Source of the DNA: Cercis canadensis
Taxonomy: Eukaryota; Streptophyta; Magnoliopsida; Fabales; Fabaceae
Length of the DNA stretch: 64,000 nucleotides
Direction: 5' to 3'
Assembly (NCBI GenBank): GCA_003255065.1
Contig: QAOA01008374.1
Coordinates: 363,570-427,569, forward strand
The notes beneath the pieces are model-generated. The model did not search any database, was not told the origin of the DNA, and saw only the letters and a list, made by a program, of their open reading frames with translations. Numbering within the stretch: the stretch's first letter is position 1; every line of letters begins with the position of its first letter. The translations under genes were made by a program, and so were the position numbers. Positions 48,633-61,139 of this stretch are shown piece by piece.

Positions 48633-51600
48633 ATGGTTGCCTCAGACAAGGTATTCATTGTTTGTTTCTCGGGAAAAACCAGTTTTATTCTTAGAAAATG
48701 TTCTCTGTTGAAGCTCTCCTTCTGTAATTTCTTCGATCGCCTCCATATATGTAATTATTTCTTCTTATTTTCTTGAATTGAGCATGATACCACGGTTTCT
48801 TCTTTTCCTTTTCTTTTTCCATGTTATGGACTGATTACCTGCTTCACGTAGAGATATGGATGCATGTGTTAGTTGAAAGCAGCTTATTAGTGTCAGAAGT
48901 AGTCCTGGGCTGTGGATAATAGATTTAAATGAGAAATAATTTATCCTTCTCGAATTTGATCATCCATTAATTAAAAATATGGAAATTCCTGGCAAATTTA
49001 GTAGGTTTGTGGTAGTTGGGGAAGCTGACATTCAGGTTTAGTGTGGTTAGCTGCAGCTATAGGCATTCTGCAACCCGTGATGTTATTGTTAGAAGGATAA
49101 TTTCTGTGAAATAAATGAAATCTTTTATGGAAACGAGCGTTTTGTAGGTTGGGGAGACAATTTTGTTTTAATATGGTAAATTTCCTTTTAATTTGCCATA
49201 ACTGAATTGACCATGGTGCACAGAACATGTTAAAAGAATTGTATTATTTTCTGATTTTTTTTAGTTTCAGCCTGGTCTTGCATTCTATAATTGTTATTTT
49301 ATCTCCTGCGGATTCCTATGTCAACAATGGTTATCTTTTCTTCTTGAGTTTGTGCTTTAAGGCATAACGCTTCGGCAAATTCTCCGTAACGTCAATTATT
49401 CTTTAGTTATGGATGTATGTGAAGGAAACAACGATCTAGGTCAAAAAGAGCTATTTTCCATTAACAAACATGCTGCTTTAATGCATGATATGGAGTACTT
49501 ATTCTCACCCTCTTCCTCATAGGTGTGCTTAAGAGCAGATGGATATTCTTATGGAAGCAAACAGGCAATAGAAAGAGCTATACTCAAATTGCTGTAAAAT
49601 TTAATCAATTGTCAGGAACATATGGTTTTTGTACCAAGAAACATGCCGAAAAATTTACCACATCTTATTGAAAATTTATTTAGTTAGTATTTGGAAGATT
49701 GCTGGCTTCATTTCTGCTGTCATCCCAAAGGTCAAATTCTGATTAGAAATTATGCACAAGTCTTGCAGTCATGAGTTATGTGACCCATCACCAAACCTGA
49801 TAAACTATTCTACGTTCTTTATTTATTTCTCTAATCTTTCCTTTGTTATCCAAGATTTTTGCTGCAGATTAGGCTTTTGGATAGACGATAAATTTGGAAG
49901 ATAGGACTGTATCTGAGCATGACTACTATTAGGATTTCTGATTGAATGAGTTCTTTACAATGAGTTATTCCATTTCAGATTTTAAGCTCTCATATTATCA
50001 TCAAAATCTTTATCTCAGGAGAGAGTCAAGTTGAGAGGGTTGATAGTGCCTGGAGAGCTTAATTTTTCGTTTGTAATCTCCTATTGCTGATACGTTTGAA
50101 GGCAGTGAATAAAGAATTTCCTTGGATGCACTGATTATTAGAAATATATTATTTTTTATTTGAAAGTGATTCTTGACTTTGCAGCTACTATTACATGTTG
50201 CATCTTTATTATGTTCATCTTGTAGTTAGAGGATGCTATTCTTCATATTTGGTTGTTGAGAGGGTTGTACGAGTCTCTCATTAATCTAAAATAAAAGAAT
50301 TGTTTTCTAATGAAATTTTTCGCAGGATCCCCGAGAGGAGGTTATTCAAGCATGGTACATGGATGATAGCAATGAAGATCAGAGACTGCCTCATCACAAA
50401 GAACCCAAGGAGTTTGTATCTTTGGACCAACTTGCTGGTAAGCATCTTTGGAGCATGTATTGGTTTTATTTGTTTCCAGATTGAGAGGGTTACACTCACC
50501 TGAGTTTTAATATGTGAACCTTGTAGAACTTGGAGTTCTTAGCTGGCGATTACATGCTGATAGTGATAACTATGAAACAGATCCAGAGTTGAAAAAGATT
50601 CGTGAAGACCGTGGTTACACCTACATGGTTTGTTATACTGAAGTTCTTTTATAATGGAATTATTATATTTTATTTAAAGTCCCTCTACCTAAGCATGCCA
50701 ATTTATATATATGGAGAAATATCAACTATGCAAAAGCGTGACCATTATTTTTTAAGAAAATCAAAGAGTTCTGTTTCAAGCTATGATTGAGCACTATTTA
50801 TGGGGAGTTATAATATGTGTTGTGTTTATTTTGATGTCTAAAACAATGTATTGTTAACGTCAAATATCTTCATCTTGATTTTCTGTCTATCTTTACACTT
50901 GTACTATAATTTGACATGAGTCACATTTTATGCAGGATATTTGTGATATCTGCCCAGAAAAGTTACCGAATTATGAAGAGAAGATCAAAAGCTTTTTTGA
51001 AGAACATCTTCACACTGATGAGGAGATCCGATATTGTGCTGAGGGAAGTGGTATGTACAGAAATTTTTGCTTTATTTTGTTATTGAAGTCCCATTTATCT
51101 ATCTCATTAAGATGTTAAATGTTTACTCTTTTCCTGAAGGTTATTTTGACGTCAGGGATCGCAATGATGCTTGGATTCGTGTGTGGCTAAAGAAGGGAGG
51201 ATTGATCATCTTACCTGCTGGGATGTATCACCGTTTTACTCTGGATGAGAACAACTACATCAAGGTATTGTGTACATATTGGACATGGTAGTTTTACTAC
51301 TTTATTGGCTTGCTGCTATTAGAAGTGCATTTGTATTCCTCAACCTTTGTTTTCCCTTACCCATATCATTGGAACATGAATTGGTTCTTGGAATACATCA
51401 CTGCAAATCTGCAATACCCTTTGCCCTTTATGGAAGGTGTTGTTATATAGTAATCTGGGATTTCCGTTTTAATCAATGTGACGAAAGTAGCATCTAATTG
51501 CAGAACATTTTTTAACTGTGTTTTTGTAGATATGTCTTTATGAAGGTGTAACTTGAGATAGGATAGATAGGATATCTTGCAAGATTATCATAATTAGCAG

Positions 51601-52134
51601 CTTATGTGCATTTTCAGATTCTCTTATTAAATAAACTTTTACTGATATTTATCTAACACTATACATGGTATAGCTTGCATTGTGTTTGAAGATGAATATA
51701 ATTGCATGTCAAGTATTTCTTTCACATTCCTTCTAGTGAATGGTGATTCTTATATGATGGATTCGCACTGAAAATGTAGACAGCAAACATAACTTTCTTG
51801 TTAATTTCACTTTTGATTGAAGAGACATCTGGAACACTGATATTAGTATGCTGTTTTATCACTGATAATCTGAAGTGCATCTCAAATGTGCAGGCTTTGC
51901 GTTTCTTTGTTGGTGAACCAGTTTGGACTCCATACAATCGCCCACATGATCATCTGCCTGCGAGGTATGATTCTCCTTTCACTCTCTCTCTCTCTGTTTG
52001 TTTTTTTCCCGGACTATCGATTAGAATTTATCAAACTCAAGACTAATAATGTGGTTTTGATGTGCAGAAAGGAATATGTTCAGGCTTTTGTGGAAAAGGA
52101 TGTTGCCAATCATGCTGTTAATGCTGCTGCATAA
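48633..52134 (+). CDS. ARD: Acireductone dioxygenase, copy 2
   Basis: Seven exons: 48633-48650, 50326-50437, 50527-50627, 50936-51050, 51140-51264, 51894-51964, 52068-52134, joined in frame to 202 residues. Same reaction as copy 1 (methionine salvage). Metal ligands are His101, His103 and Glu107 in [11 protein letters not shown] and His146 in YHRFTLD, so both copies look catalytically competent. The N terminus is longer ([20 protein letters not shown]) and the C-terminal tail differs ([15 protein letters not shown]). Intron 1 is about 1.7 kb, against 88 bases in copy 1. The seven-exon layout is probably ancestral because the shared junctions coincide exactly. Copy 1 ends 2.0 kb upstream in the same orientation, which indicates an old tandem duplication. 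Confidence 0.94.
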
Positions 52135-54539
52135 GATGTGATTCTACTGCCGGTTGAATGGGATAAGAAGGATTTCCTGCTAGGGGTTAAAAAAAAAATA
52201 TCATGGTCCCCTTATAAATAAAGATGCCTGTTTTTATGTTCTGGTCTGTGTCTGGGTGATCCTTTGGCTTTAATGTTATTAACAAGCTTAATGCCATTAC
52301 AGTTGCTGTATAAATATGGCAAGTACTAGTATTAGTTACCGGGAGCAGAATAAAGCATGAACTGGTATTCTGTTGTTGTAATGGACCTAATGTATGTGCT
52401 TATGTTATTTTAAATTTTTAATGGTGTCTGCTTCTTTGGTAGCCTAGTTTTTTTTTTTTTTTTTTATCTCTCACTCTCCTTCCTTCGGCTGAAAAAATTG
52501 GGTCATTGGGCACGACGGTCATTGCCTTCTTGGGCTAGGGTACATGTATCTGGTTTAACTCTTCTTATAAGGAAGACCTACCATCCGAGCATCAACAGGA
52601 GAGAAATCCCAGCAAACATTGTAAGGATTTAGGTGATTAGTGGTACACACGAGTGGCTTACCACAAATAGCCTCGAATCTTAATTAACCCGAGTGGCCAC
52701 CTCAGGTGGTTGGTGCCCTAGTTTCTCTTCCAAGTAATAGGCCTATTACACATTTCTTTGAAAGTTGAAGGACCAAACATAATCGGTCACTTCACTTGGA
52801 GGGCGGTTTTCTTGTAAAAAGGCATGTGGTCCCATGGCTACTGCAAGTTCAAATAAACTTGGAATGATTTGCAAAATACAACATAAGTTCAAATAAACTT
52901 TGAATGAATGAATTGGCACAGGATTATGGACTATAGTCAATCGTGGATTATGAAATGCTGGCATCAGCCACTTTTCGTATCATTATATGATTGAATACTA
53001 ACAAGAAAAAAAAAAAAAAGGCTAAAACAGCTGAACTTCCCAGTTGTTGCTGCTTTTGGAAGCTGCTGGTTTTATGAGTGAGATTAAAGCTTCAAGTCTT
53101 ACTAGATGACAAAAAGGCAATAGTTCTAATAATGTTTTATATATAGTAAGTGCAATTATTCTATGCTAAAGTAAAGATTAGAGAAAGGTTAAAAAAGTTC
53201 TAGAAAAAGCAAGACATGGACCCAAGTCACTCTTCAATCATCTCCCAGACCCCTATTGCTTTTGAATTTTCAGCGTGTCGGGTAAATTCGATGCGCTTCT
53301 ACACTCATCTCTAATATTAATTAATAATATATTTGTCTTGAACGAAGCGCCTGCCTGTAAAGTATTATATTATTATATTCCTAAATTGGCTAAGTGTCTT
53401 GTTTTCTTCTCGAACGGTAATGAAGGTCTAACGTCTCTACCGTCTCAAGATATAATTCATTACAAAACTTTAAATTATTAAGTAAAAGTTAAAAACTTTT
53501 TTTGTTTTGTTTTAACAGTGATATTCTCGTGCCAACTTTTATCTACCGAGATTAAATCTTTACNTACCTTAAAGACGCAACCCTATATCAACCTAGTGAA
53601 AAAAAAAATTAATTTTATATGACACTATTTTTTAACTCAAAATGTAAATAAAACATAAATTTACTTATATTCATAATTTATTTAATTAAACAAATATTAA
53701 GTAAAGATTGAATTATTTTGCTTATAAAGTTTATGTTTGATTTTCACGTTCAGCAGTCTCCTTTTAGTAAGTAATTTGTATATACTACAGTAAGCTCTTG
53801 TTAATGCTAATTGTAAAGCTTTGAGTAGAGTGGAAGCACTTCAAGAAGCACTGTGAGTTCTGCATAAGTTTAACTATGCAGCAGTGCATAGATAAGCCAT
53901 TGACAGAGCAGAAAGAAAGAAGATGATGGAAGAGAAGGGTTCATGAGAGAGGAAAGAGAATTGAATCTGCGTGTTAAAAATGAATTCTGTAACTTGTATT
54001 GAATATTCATTTGTGTACAGTATATATAACAGATTACAACTAACTAATTCTGTTTAACACTCTAACTACTTTCCTTAATTAGCTGCTGAGCTGGATAATA
54101 ACTTAACTAACCTTAACCACTGTTAACTGAAGTAAACTAACTCTTAACTATAGTAAGCTAACTTCCATCATATAACAGCACCTTATTACTTCTAACACTT
54201 ATAACATGCCCTAGTCTTAGAATGAAAAAACCTTCTCTCACCTTAAACTTTCTAGAATACTAAAAATATTATAAAAAAAAATTATTAAAAGTTTAATTTA
54301 TTACGTGAAAATTGATTCTAAACATCTTGTTGATTTGCTTACACGTGTATGTCTCTTGGTGTTAAATGTTGTTTATTAAATTAAATTTGTGACCTAAGTT
54401 TCCTTTCTCGTGGATCTGGTTGGTCAAAACTAATAGCTATTGGAGCTTGGTCACGTTAATAAATGGAAAATTTTGTGGCACTTTTTGTAAAATATCCACC
54501 TAATATAACATGTCATGCAAGATCTATCTACTTCTTGTA

Positions 54540-54700
54540 NNNNNNNNNNNNNNNNNAAATATTTTACAATAAGACATTTCCTTCCCTTTCCTTTCCTTTT
54601 CCTCATTTTAATCATCCAAACAAAGGAGAGGAAAACCCCTCCCTTTCCTTTCCCTTCCTTTCCCTCCCTTTCCTCTCCTCTCCTCTCCTCTCCCCTCCAA
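54540..54700. repeat. 17-base gap followed by a polypyrimidine CT/CCTTT tract
   Basis: Unknown bases at 54540-54556 are followed from about 54579 to 54700 by CCTTT, CCCTT and CCTCT units, interrupted once (54602-54628). Mirror symmetry makes triplex (H-DNA) formation possible. Reading frames across it are repeat artefacts. Confidence 0.8.
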
Positions 54701-55646
54701 AAAAACTCTCAAACAGAGCCGTAAGGTTGAACATGTTTTTCAATTTTTAGACAAGAGACTCAGAAATCTGATGAATCAAATAATGACAGGTGCTCTAGAA
54801 CCGTGATGACCAGACTTTTTAAAGAGAATAAAATAAAGGAAAGTTGCTTAGTTCCAAAGAAAGAGTAATAAAATATTAGTGAAACACAGTAACTGGCTAT
54901 TGGCTATTCAATCTCTGTGTTTTCTGGGATATCTCTATCAAAACATATACAGATATACTGACGCTTTCGAAGAACGCAGAAAATTAAATTAAACTGTCAA
55001 CATATTGTGCAATTTTTGTATTTTAGAAGATGAGGTTTCTTGATGTGTAAGTTTCTAAGTTCCTTTTGACAAGGTTAATGTTATTTGCCAAGGTGTAAAA
55101 TATTTATAAGAAAATTTATAGTGATACTTATAAATTATTTATCAAAAAAAGAAACTTGCAATGAAATTTAAATTTTACAAATAAAGTAATTCAATTTTTA
55201 CAAATTAAACTAATTCCCATTAACAATACTTTAACGAATTGATCTCTTCTCATTCATTGACAGACAATTTTTATTAAGATAATTTTAATTTTTTTCAAAT
55301 GTTTTTACCCAAAGTTAGAAATTTAAGAGGTCTTGTATTATTGATATATTGCTACATGACGAGTTGTTCAATGTTGCAAAGCAAGCCTCTTAAACAACAA
55401 ATACAATGTTGCCGACACCACCAAATATGGATCGCCAATGAGCTCAGTATTAGCTTAGGAAAGGAGGTGAGCAAGGGCAAACGATAGTTGAGGACTCCCA
55501 CTTTTATATAATTTTTCTCTGCGATAGCGAATGAGACACATAGTTAGTGTTGAGCAAAGAGAGTGCAGCGATGGACAGCAACTGGGTGACATGATAGGCA
55601 TATTATTATAATATATAATTACATTTAGAAAGCAACTTTGATTAAT

Positions 55647-56098
55647 GCAACCACCTCCCAATTCTACATGTCTCCAAATCTCCGTGACTATTGATTTGTC
55701 ACAGGCTCATAGCCTAGCTGCTTTGTCTCAAACGCTCACTGGTTCTTTCTCTCTGTTTTTTTTCCTCCCACTATTTTGTTGACAGAAACGTCATTGCTGA
55801 GAAGTGAGAAGAGGACTTACCAGTTTAGAGCTCCAAATACTGCTGTCTCATTGATNTTTCACAACCTGCAGTTCCTGATCCCCAACTAGGCAACCACCTC
55901 CCAATTCTACATGTCTCCAAATCTCCGTGACTATTGATTTGTCACAGGCCCATAGCCTAGCTGCTTTGTCTCAAACGCTCACTGGTTCTTTCTCTCTGTT
56001 TTTTTTCCTCCCACTATTTTGTTGACAGAAACGTCATTGCTGAGAAGTGAGAAGAGGACTTACCAGTTTAGAGCTCCAAATACTGCTGTCTCATTGAT
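55647..56098. repeat. 209-bp direct duplication with N and a 33-bp insert (probable assembly artefact)
   Basis: Copies at 55647-55855 and 55890-56098 differ at one base. Copy 1 ends exactly at N 55856, which is followed by 33 bases (tttcacaacctgcag...) before copy 2 starts. This fits the N-joined pattern with a little extra contig-end sequence. Confidence 0.8.
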
Positions 56099-56529
56099 CT
56101 AATTACATGTGGTTGATGTTAGTTTCAGTGACAAAAAGAGAAAGAAGAATCAATGAAAGTGTTACCCAACAATTTTTCCAAATCTTTATGATGTTAAAAT
56201 CAATGAAAGAGTGCTATTTTTCACTTTTAGTGAGATAGCATAGTGTTTATCATATGTTAGTCTTTGAATTTAAATACATTCATAGCTCAAATCTCAGGTG
56301 TAAAAGAATCACTATTCAGTGTCTGTATTGTGCAAAGTGCAAACTAGGTTTGATATCTAAATTTGTTTTACTGTTCCACATACATAGTGGGTTCCACTCT
56401 CCTTACCTCCATTAAATGGCGCCTCCTTCATATAGTAATATCATGCAAACTCCAGAATGTTCTGACAACTTAATTTAATAATTATTTTAGGAATTAAGCA
56501 GGACAAATTTTTAAAAAATCCCAAAATTG

Positions 56530-56547
56530 TTCTGGAAACTTCTTGAA
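56530..56547. promoter_or_regulatory. Perfect four-unit heat shock element
   Basis: TTCTGGAAACTTCTTGAA contains four alternating nTTCn/nGAAn units with exact spacing. A weaker two-unit site (GAATGTTC) is at 56455-56462. They lie about 760-850 bases upstream of the start codon of the heat stress factor gene and suggest regulation by HSFs, possibly its own product. Confidence 0.65.
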
Positions 56548-56910
56548 TATATTTTCTTTTCTAGGCAAGCCTTTGAATATCTATTAAAAAAACAAATCTT
56601 TTTAGATTATTTGTGCTTTCAGACAGCGAAACTTACTATGTCGTTGACAAGGACAAGAAAGAAAAATAATAATCAATTTTCGTTCTGTTTTTCTTTTCTT
56701 TTCTTTGTTTTTTGGGAAGCAAAAACAAAATTAAAAGTGCACCAAACGACTTTCCTAATAGAGAAAAAAACATAGGAGTGAGAAAAATTTCTCCTTCCCA
56801 TGTTGGATTTCTCCTGCACTTTACCTTCCCCGATAGTCATATCCCCAAATGAAAAGAGAAAAGAAAGAAGAAAAAGTACCATTAGCAGCAGCGCAACAGC
56901 AGCAAAATAT

Positions 56911-56918
56911 TATAAATT
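56911..56918 (+). promoter_or_regulatory. Candidate TATA box of the heat stress factor gene
   Basis: TATAAATT lies about 390 bases before the start codon. If used, the leader is about 360 bases and contains the uORFs at 57163-57221. Confidence 0.4.
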
Positions 56919-57162
56919 GAAACAAAACCCATCTCACATCACTTCTTCACTCCACATCGCTCCAAACGCTGCCTCCTATACCCTAATCCTTCCCCATATA
57001 TGCCATAAAACTCTCAATTCACTACTCTCACAAACACACACACACACTCTTTCTCTTTCTGTATTCCCAGTCCTTGTTCTCTGCATCTCTGAGCAATAAG
57101 CTTGCTTTTTTCGACTGAATCCTTTTAGTTCCAAAGGTTATTTCTCAGACCCATTTGTAAAA

Positions 57163-57221
57163 ATGGTTCCTTTATTAGTAACCTTCTATGAACAGCTGAA
57201 ATTCGCCACATGAGTTGGTAG
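57163..57221 (+). promoter_or_regulatory. Cluster of three overlapping uORFs
   Basis: uORF1 is 57163-57213 (16 codons plus stop). uORF2 is 57188-57199 (three codons). uORF3 is 57210-57221 (three codons) and overlaps the stop of uORF1. All end before the main ATG at 57305. Their presence in the mature leader is inferred, not shown. Confidence 0.5.
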
Positions 57222-57304
57222 GACCTCACCTGCTCAAAACCAGAGCCGAACCCATTTCCTGTGAGGAAGAAAGAAAGTGACCCAGATCAAATTTGGCCTC
57301 AATT

Positions 57305-58918
57305 ATGAATCCTCATCGTAGTGTGAAGGAGTTTCCTGGTTCAAGTTCGTCTTTTTCTGGAGGGCAGCGATATACGGTTCCTCCTCAACCAATGGAAGGA
57401 CTTCATGAAACTGGCCCTCCACCATTTCTCACCAAGACTTATGACATCGTTGAAGACCCTTCCACAAATAATATAATCTCCTGGAGCACAGGGAATAACA
57501 GCTTCGTCGTGTGGGATCCCCAGGCCTTCTCCTTGAGTCTTCTTCCCAGATACTTCAAGCACAACAATTTCTCCAGCTTTGTCAGGCAGCTTAATACATA
57601 TGTAAGTTTCTTCCTTTTTCTCTCTCACAATTGAAAGGAGATTTTTTTTTTTCTCTCACTGTGATGAGGTCTGAAAATGAAGAAGAATTTATTTCAGTTT
57701 TTTTTTTTTTTTTTCTTTCTGGGTTTCATTAGATGCAATTACTGTAGCTTGTATAGTTCATTCACGTTCATGAAGCAGCTAGAACTTCTATCTCTTCTGT
57801 TAATTTCTTTATGTTAGATTTGATTGGACCCATTTTAATATTGTTTATTGTGTACAAATGTACAATCCATAATGTTGACATTTTGTTTTGTTTAATGTCT
57901 TTAAAAAGAGAAAGTGCAGAGAGTACAATATAAAATCATGTAAGACACTACTGATTTGCGGCTTTTTCATCTGCAGTGATGCTATATCTGTATATAGAGT
58001 ACTTTCATGAGCCTAGATGAGTAAAGTTTTGTGTTTCTTAGCCCTTGAAGGGCTTCTTTACAGTTAATTATGTGCCTCTCAAATCATTGCCGCATTGAGA
58101 TTTTATGCGATTGATCTTGAAGAGGAAGCTTGATATTGTTGTAGGGGTTTAGAAAGGTTGATCCAGATAGGTGGGAGTTTGCTAATGAAGGGTTTCTGAG
58201 AGGACAAAGGCATCTTTTGAAGAATATGAGGAGAAGGAAGGCACCTCAAACTCAGTCTTTGCAGCAAGACCCTTGTGTTGAAGTGGGACGGTTTGGATTA
58301 GATGGAGAAGTTGATCGGTTAAGGCGTGACAAGCAGGTTCTAATGGTGGAGCTGGTGAAACTTAGACAACAACAGCAGAATACGAGAAGTTACCTTCAAT
58401 CGATGGAAGGAAGGCTTAAGAAGACCGAGCAGAAGCAGCAACAGATGATGAACTTCTTGGCAAGAGCAATGCAGAACCCCAACTTAGTGCAACAATTGGT
58501 TCAACAAAAGGAAATGCGAAAAGAGCTGGAGGAAGCTTTCTCCAAGAAGAGAAGACGGCCTATTGACCAAGGGTCTAATGGTAATTTTGAAGTAGAGGAA
58601 TTAGGCCATAATCAAGAGTGCTCAGCTTTTGTGAAACTTGAACCGCAGGAACACACTGACATATCAGAGTTTGAAGTTTCAAACCTGGACCTTGCTATGA
58701 ACATGGAGGGAACACAAGGTGGAAGCCAAAAGCACCTAGACGAAGAATACAAGGACAAATTTGAAATTGGAAGTAGAGATAAAGACATTGATGAAGTATT
58801 TTGGCAAGATTTATTGAATAAGGGTATTGAAGAAGACATACTAGGTGTCGAAGAAGACGAGGAAGATGTAGATGTTTTGGCTGAGCAACTTGGTTATTTG
58901 TCCTCCGGTCCTAAATAG
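57305..58918 (+). CDS. HSFA6: Class A heat stress transcription factor, HSFA6-type
   Basis: Two exons, 57305-57601 and 58145-58918, give 356 residues. The single intron falls after RQLNTY inside the DNA-binding domain, the conserved HSF position. The DNA-binding domain spans about residues 37-130 ([60 protein letters not shown]). The HR-A/B oligomerisation coiled coil follows (about 154-215) with the class A insertion. Then come a basic nuclear localisation signal KKRRRPID (about 233), an AHA activator motif DEVFWQDLL (315-323) and a Leu-rich export signal near the C terminus ([10 protein letters not shown], 342-351). Class A is certain. The A6 subgroup is chosen mainly from gene order: Arabidopsis HSFA6A and HSFA6B sit beside the same neighbours. 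A2 or A7 is the alternative. Confidence 0.9.
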
Positions 58919-61139
58919 AAGACTGCATTCTGTGATTTCTTCTAGTTTGCTTCAATGAACTAGCTAGCTATCTAGGAATTGAAACTCTCTCCTTAGTTAT
59001 CTGACTGCCTCACCTCCACTTCTGTGTTCTCAACTTCACTACTCAAGATGCTAAACTCCATCTTTTATAAGGGTTTCTTGATATGAATTCCAAGGACTAA
59101 TTTTGAAGAAATTGGAGCTTTCTGATAATATGGTTGTTGTTCTCGAAGTTTCTTGATGATTAATTCCATCTGAAAGCTGATCTGGAATGCTAATCTTAAA
59201 GTAATCTCCTTGGTCTCCTTAGTTGTCTGACTATCTGACTCATCTAGCTAGTGTGTGTTCTGAACATGCTTACTGAAGATTTTAGCTCCACCATTTTGTA
59301 AAGGATCAAATGTGATTATCAAGAGCTGTGCCTTCTGACACCAAAAAGTTTGAATGCATGTGTCCCTATTGTTCTTCTCAAGGTTAACACCTGGTAGCCT
59401 GATCCTCAAGTAATCTTCTATTTTCTTCCATATGTCTCAAGTCTTTTCTTCTTAAATGGATTTACAGCAGGTTCTGGTGGAATGATATATTATATTATAT
59501 GTTCCAATAGCAATCTTGGTTCTTCTCTATATTTTATCTATTCCCATTTTAGAATTAATTGACTTGTTCCAATCAATAAAGGCTACCTTGTTCAAATGCC
59601 AATGGATTTGATTCATTTGAAGAGGGCAAGGGAGGTATCGTCATGCTGGTTCACTTTTGTTCTCAGATATTTTGATGTTAAAAAATAACATATATTCTAA
59701 ATAATTATATGAAGCTTGAAATCTGATTTGTGTTCTAAACACATCTATGAAGTCGCTAGTATTCGTAAGTGGCTTTTTACTGTTTCATACATTATAAAAA
59801 TAATTATTGTTTACCTTTAATCTAGGAGTTTCCAGTGAAATTAGCAAAAGAAAAATAAAGGAAAATTGCAATATAACATATATCCAAAAGAGATCCTTCG
59901 TCAGAATTCTAGGAATGCTAATTATTCCATTTTGATAAAACACTACTTGGGTGTTGAAAACTTTTATATATTAACTTTACATAATAATTTGTTTCTTTTA
60001 ATTTCTACTCACTTCCATAAGATGAGGTGAAAATTCTTGAACCTTTTACCTTTTTACTCTATAAAAGAGAATTATTTATAATAATTAAGAATGTCAATAC
60101 TTTTACATTATGCTGTTGTTAAAGTCATTAGTCAACATGCAGAAGCTGAAAAATTAATTAGGGCATATAATATGTACGTTGCTTATAAAAGGGGTTTATC
60201 ATTATTTGTCAGTTCCTGGGACCAAGCTCGGAGCCTAAGTGCCTAACTGGAAGAAGGCATAATTATATTCATGTGCAATTCCTAAGAAAATTTGGCTATG
60301 CTTTATGTCTTTTAATGGGGCAAAAGGCAGGAAAAAGCTGAAATCTTAGCTTCATTGAGCTGCAGAAAATTTGAGATGATGCTGCCACATAAATTGAGTT
60401 GGATGAGATAGGAGCTGCTACTGTCTCCTTAAGTGATAAGATTGCACATGCTATGCACGAGCAGTGTAGCTGGCAGTGCATCTGTATCCCCAAATCTCCC
60501 AATTTATTTTCTTTTCTTTTCCTTACCCTTTGTTTGCCTATAAAGTGCAGAGAATGATTTAGGAACTGACTTGCATCAGAATTAATGGTAGGGCTTACAT
60601 TAATATGTGCAAAGAAAATCTAAACATAATGCATGCAAAATGATTTTTCATAAAATAATTTGTCAACAGAAGCTTAATGTTGTGAGATTCACTCTTTAAC
60701 TTGTTGTAAATAAATGGAAAATGAATTTGCTTGCTTTTAAGAGCTCATGCACTCATGCTCATGCATATAGGGTTCTTGCGGGTTGATGTATTGACTTAGA
60801 ATGATAAATTTGGGTAGGAATATGTTTGGTGAGGGAGATGAAAAATCTTAATTTACTTGTTAATAACTACTTGATTAATAAAATGTGAAAAAAATTAAAC
60901 AGATCGAAAGAAATGAATGATCAATGATATTGATAAATTGAAAATGGGAAATTTAAATAGAAGATGGGATGATTTTAATTATTTTATTGCTATTTGGTAA
61001 GAGAATGAAGAGAGTGAGAAAGAAACATTAAATAAAAATATAGGGATAGACCAGTAAAATATATACTTTTACCTTATTCTTATCTCATTTATGAAATGAA
61101 AAAGAAAAAGGCTAAAATGAAATGTAATACTTGATAATA
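58919..61139. other. Downstream of the heat stress factor gene; no gene seen
   Basis: The first 500 bases or so are the likely 3' UTR and flank. 60170-60520 is less AT-rich and non-repetitive but has only short frames on either strand. Nothing is recognised. Confidence 0.45.

Larger units (their letters stand above)
52135..56500. other. Intergenic between ARD copy 2 and the heat stress factor
   Basis: It starts with the 3' UTR of ARD copy 2. Beyond that I see AT-rich sequence, a small gap, a pyrimidine tract and the 209-bp N-associated duplication. No exon set was found. Confidence 0.5.
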
